Of a stretch of 32,100 nt of DNA, positions 32,020 to 32,100 are shown in pieces. How positions within the stretch are numbered: the stretch's first letter is position 1; every line of letters begins with the position of its first letter. The notes beneath the pieces were generated by a model, which made no database searches, was not told the DNA's origin, and saw nothing but the letters and a program-made list of their open reading frames with translations. This DNA comes from a virus. The stretch spans positions 1-32,100 of IMG/VR virus record IMGVR_UViG_3300021197_001863; one strand, given 5' to 3'. A program made the translations under genes and the position numbers.

Positions 32020-32100
32020 TGTGGACGTACAGATGTAAATTGAGAAGAGTGGTAGATGGAGACACGGTGGACGTGGACATCGACCTAGGCTTTGGCATAT
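32019..32100 (+). CDS. Staphylococcal nuclease (SNase)-like protein, 5' end only
   Basis: The frame opens at ATG 32019, overlapping the ACP stop by one base (TAATG), and runs off the window after 27 residues. YRCKLRRVVDGDTVDVDIDL is the N-terminal hallmark of SNase/thermonuclease domains, where VxDGDTxxV forms the calcium-binding and nucleotide loop. It would cleave DNA or RNA. The catalytic arginines are beyond the edge. Confidence 0.8.
   Translation, partial: MWTYRCKLRRVVDGDTVDVDIDLGFGI

Overview
The window looks like part of the genome of a T4-like marine myovirus. I see an RFC/gp44-type clamp loader, a GroES (gp31-like) co-chaperonin, a UvdE-type UV endonuclease, a QueD-like protein, an A-type iron-sulfur scaffold and a long run of fibre genes whose N-termini share a signature (ANDGTGD...LRTA...K(I/V)N.NFTE.Y). 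Genes are packed with 1-20 base overlaps (TAATG, ATGA), nearly all on the + strand. There is no integrase, tRNA, rRNA or CRISPR array. GC is roughly 40-45% by eye. No photosynthesis gene is present, so the host (SAR11, cyanobacterium or other marine bacterium) cannot be decided from this window.

Layout. 1-4063: small metabolic and sugar-related genes (a gene end, a small unknown, QueD-like, a large unknown, a GT8-like glycosyltransferase, a small unknown, IscA/HesB, and a protein with an IIGNGES motif). 4058-4336 (-): zinc-ribbon protein. 4368-18085: virion fibre region with five paralogues sharing the N-terminal signature, a LamG-like protein and an 837-residue protein with four putative-Ig (He_PIG-like) repeats. 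18101-19910: small T4-like marine phage genes, including a 173-residue protein resembling the part of DNA polymerase III alpha just before its catalytic aspartates. 19932-21866: GroES, a divergent aminotransferase-like protein, a zinc protein and a ParB-like protein. 21898-24138: UvdE, clamp loader and a small partner gene. 24491-25694: a conserved gene pair of unknown function.

25727-32100 is a lysis region interrupted by a cargo island. An M15 peptidase (endolysin) lies at 25727 and a spanin-like pair at 30989/31455. Between them sits a cassette encoding a 2OG-Fe(II) oxygenase, a second aminotransferase-like protein, a fusion of a 2OG oxygenase (iron motif changed to HxG) with a sporadic-carbohydrate-cluster (LIC12192-like) domain, an AGAT/StrB-type amidinotransferase with an intact Asp-His-Cys triad, and a convergent glycosyltransferase-like gene. 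An acyl carrier protein with Pro at the phosphopantetheine serine position and the start of a staphylococcal-nuclease-type gene follow the spanins.

Regulation. T4-type late promoter motifs (consensus NATAAATA) precede the fibre genes, the 24491 gene pair, the endolysin and the spanins. Where the motif lies only 5-13 bases from the ATG there is no Shine-Dalgarno, suggesting leaderless or near-leaderless messages; where the spacer is 20-30 bases, a Shine-Dalgarno appears. Three host sigma70-type promoters precede groES, uvdE/clamp loader and the cargo cassette, so the cassette is probably expressed early while the flanking lysis genes are late.

The strongest candidate for an undescribed system is the 26225-29839 cassette: transamination, 2OG-dependent oxidation or halogenation, and amidino transfer, perhaps making a guanidino-modified sugar or small molecule. 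Its chemistry is inferred from motifs only.
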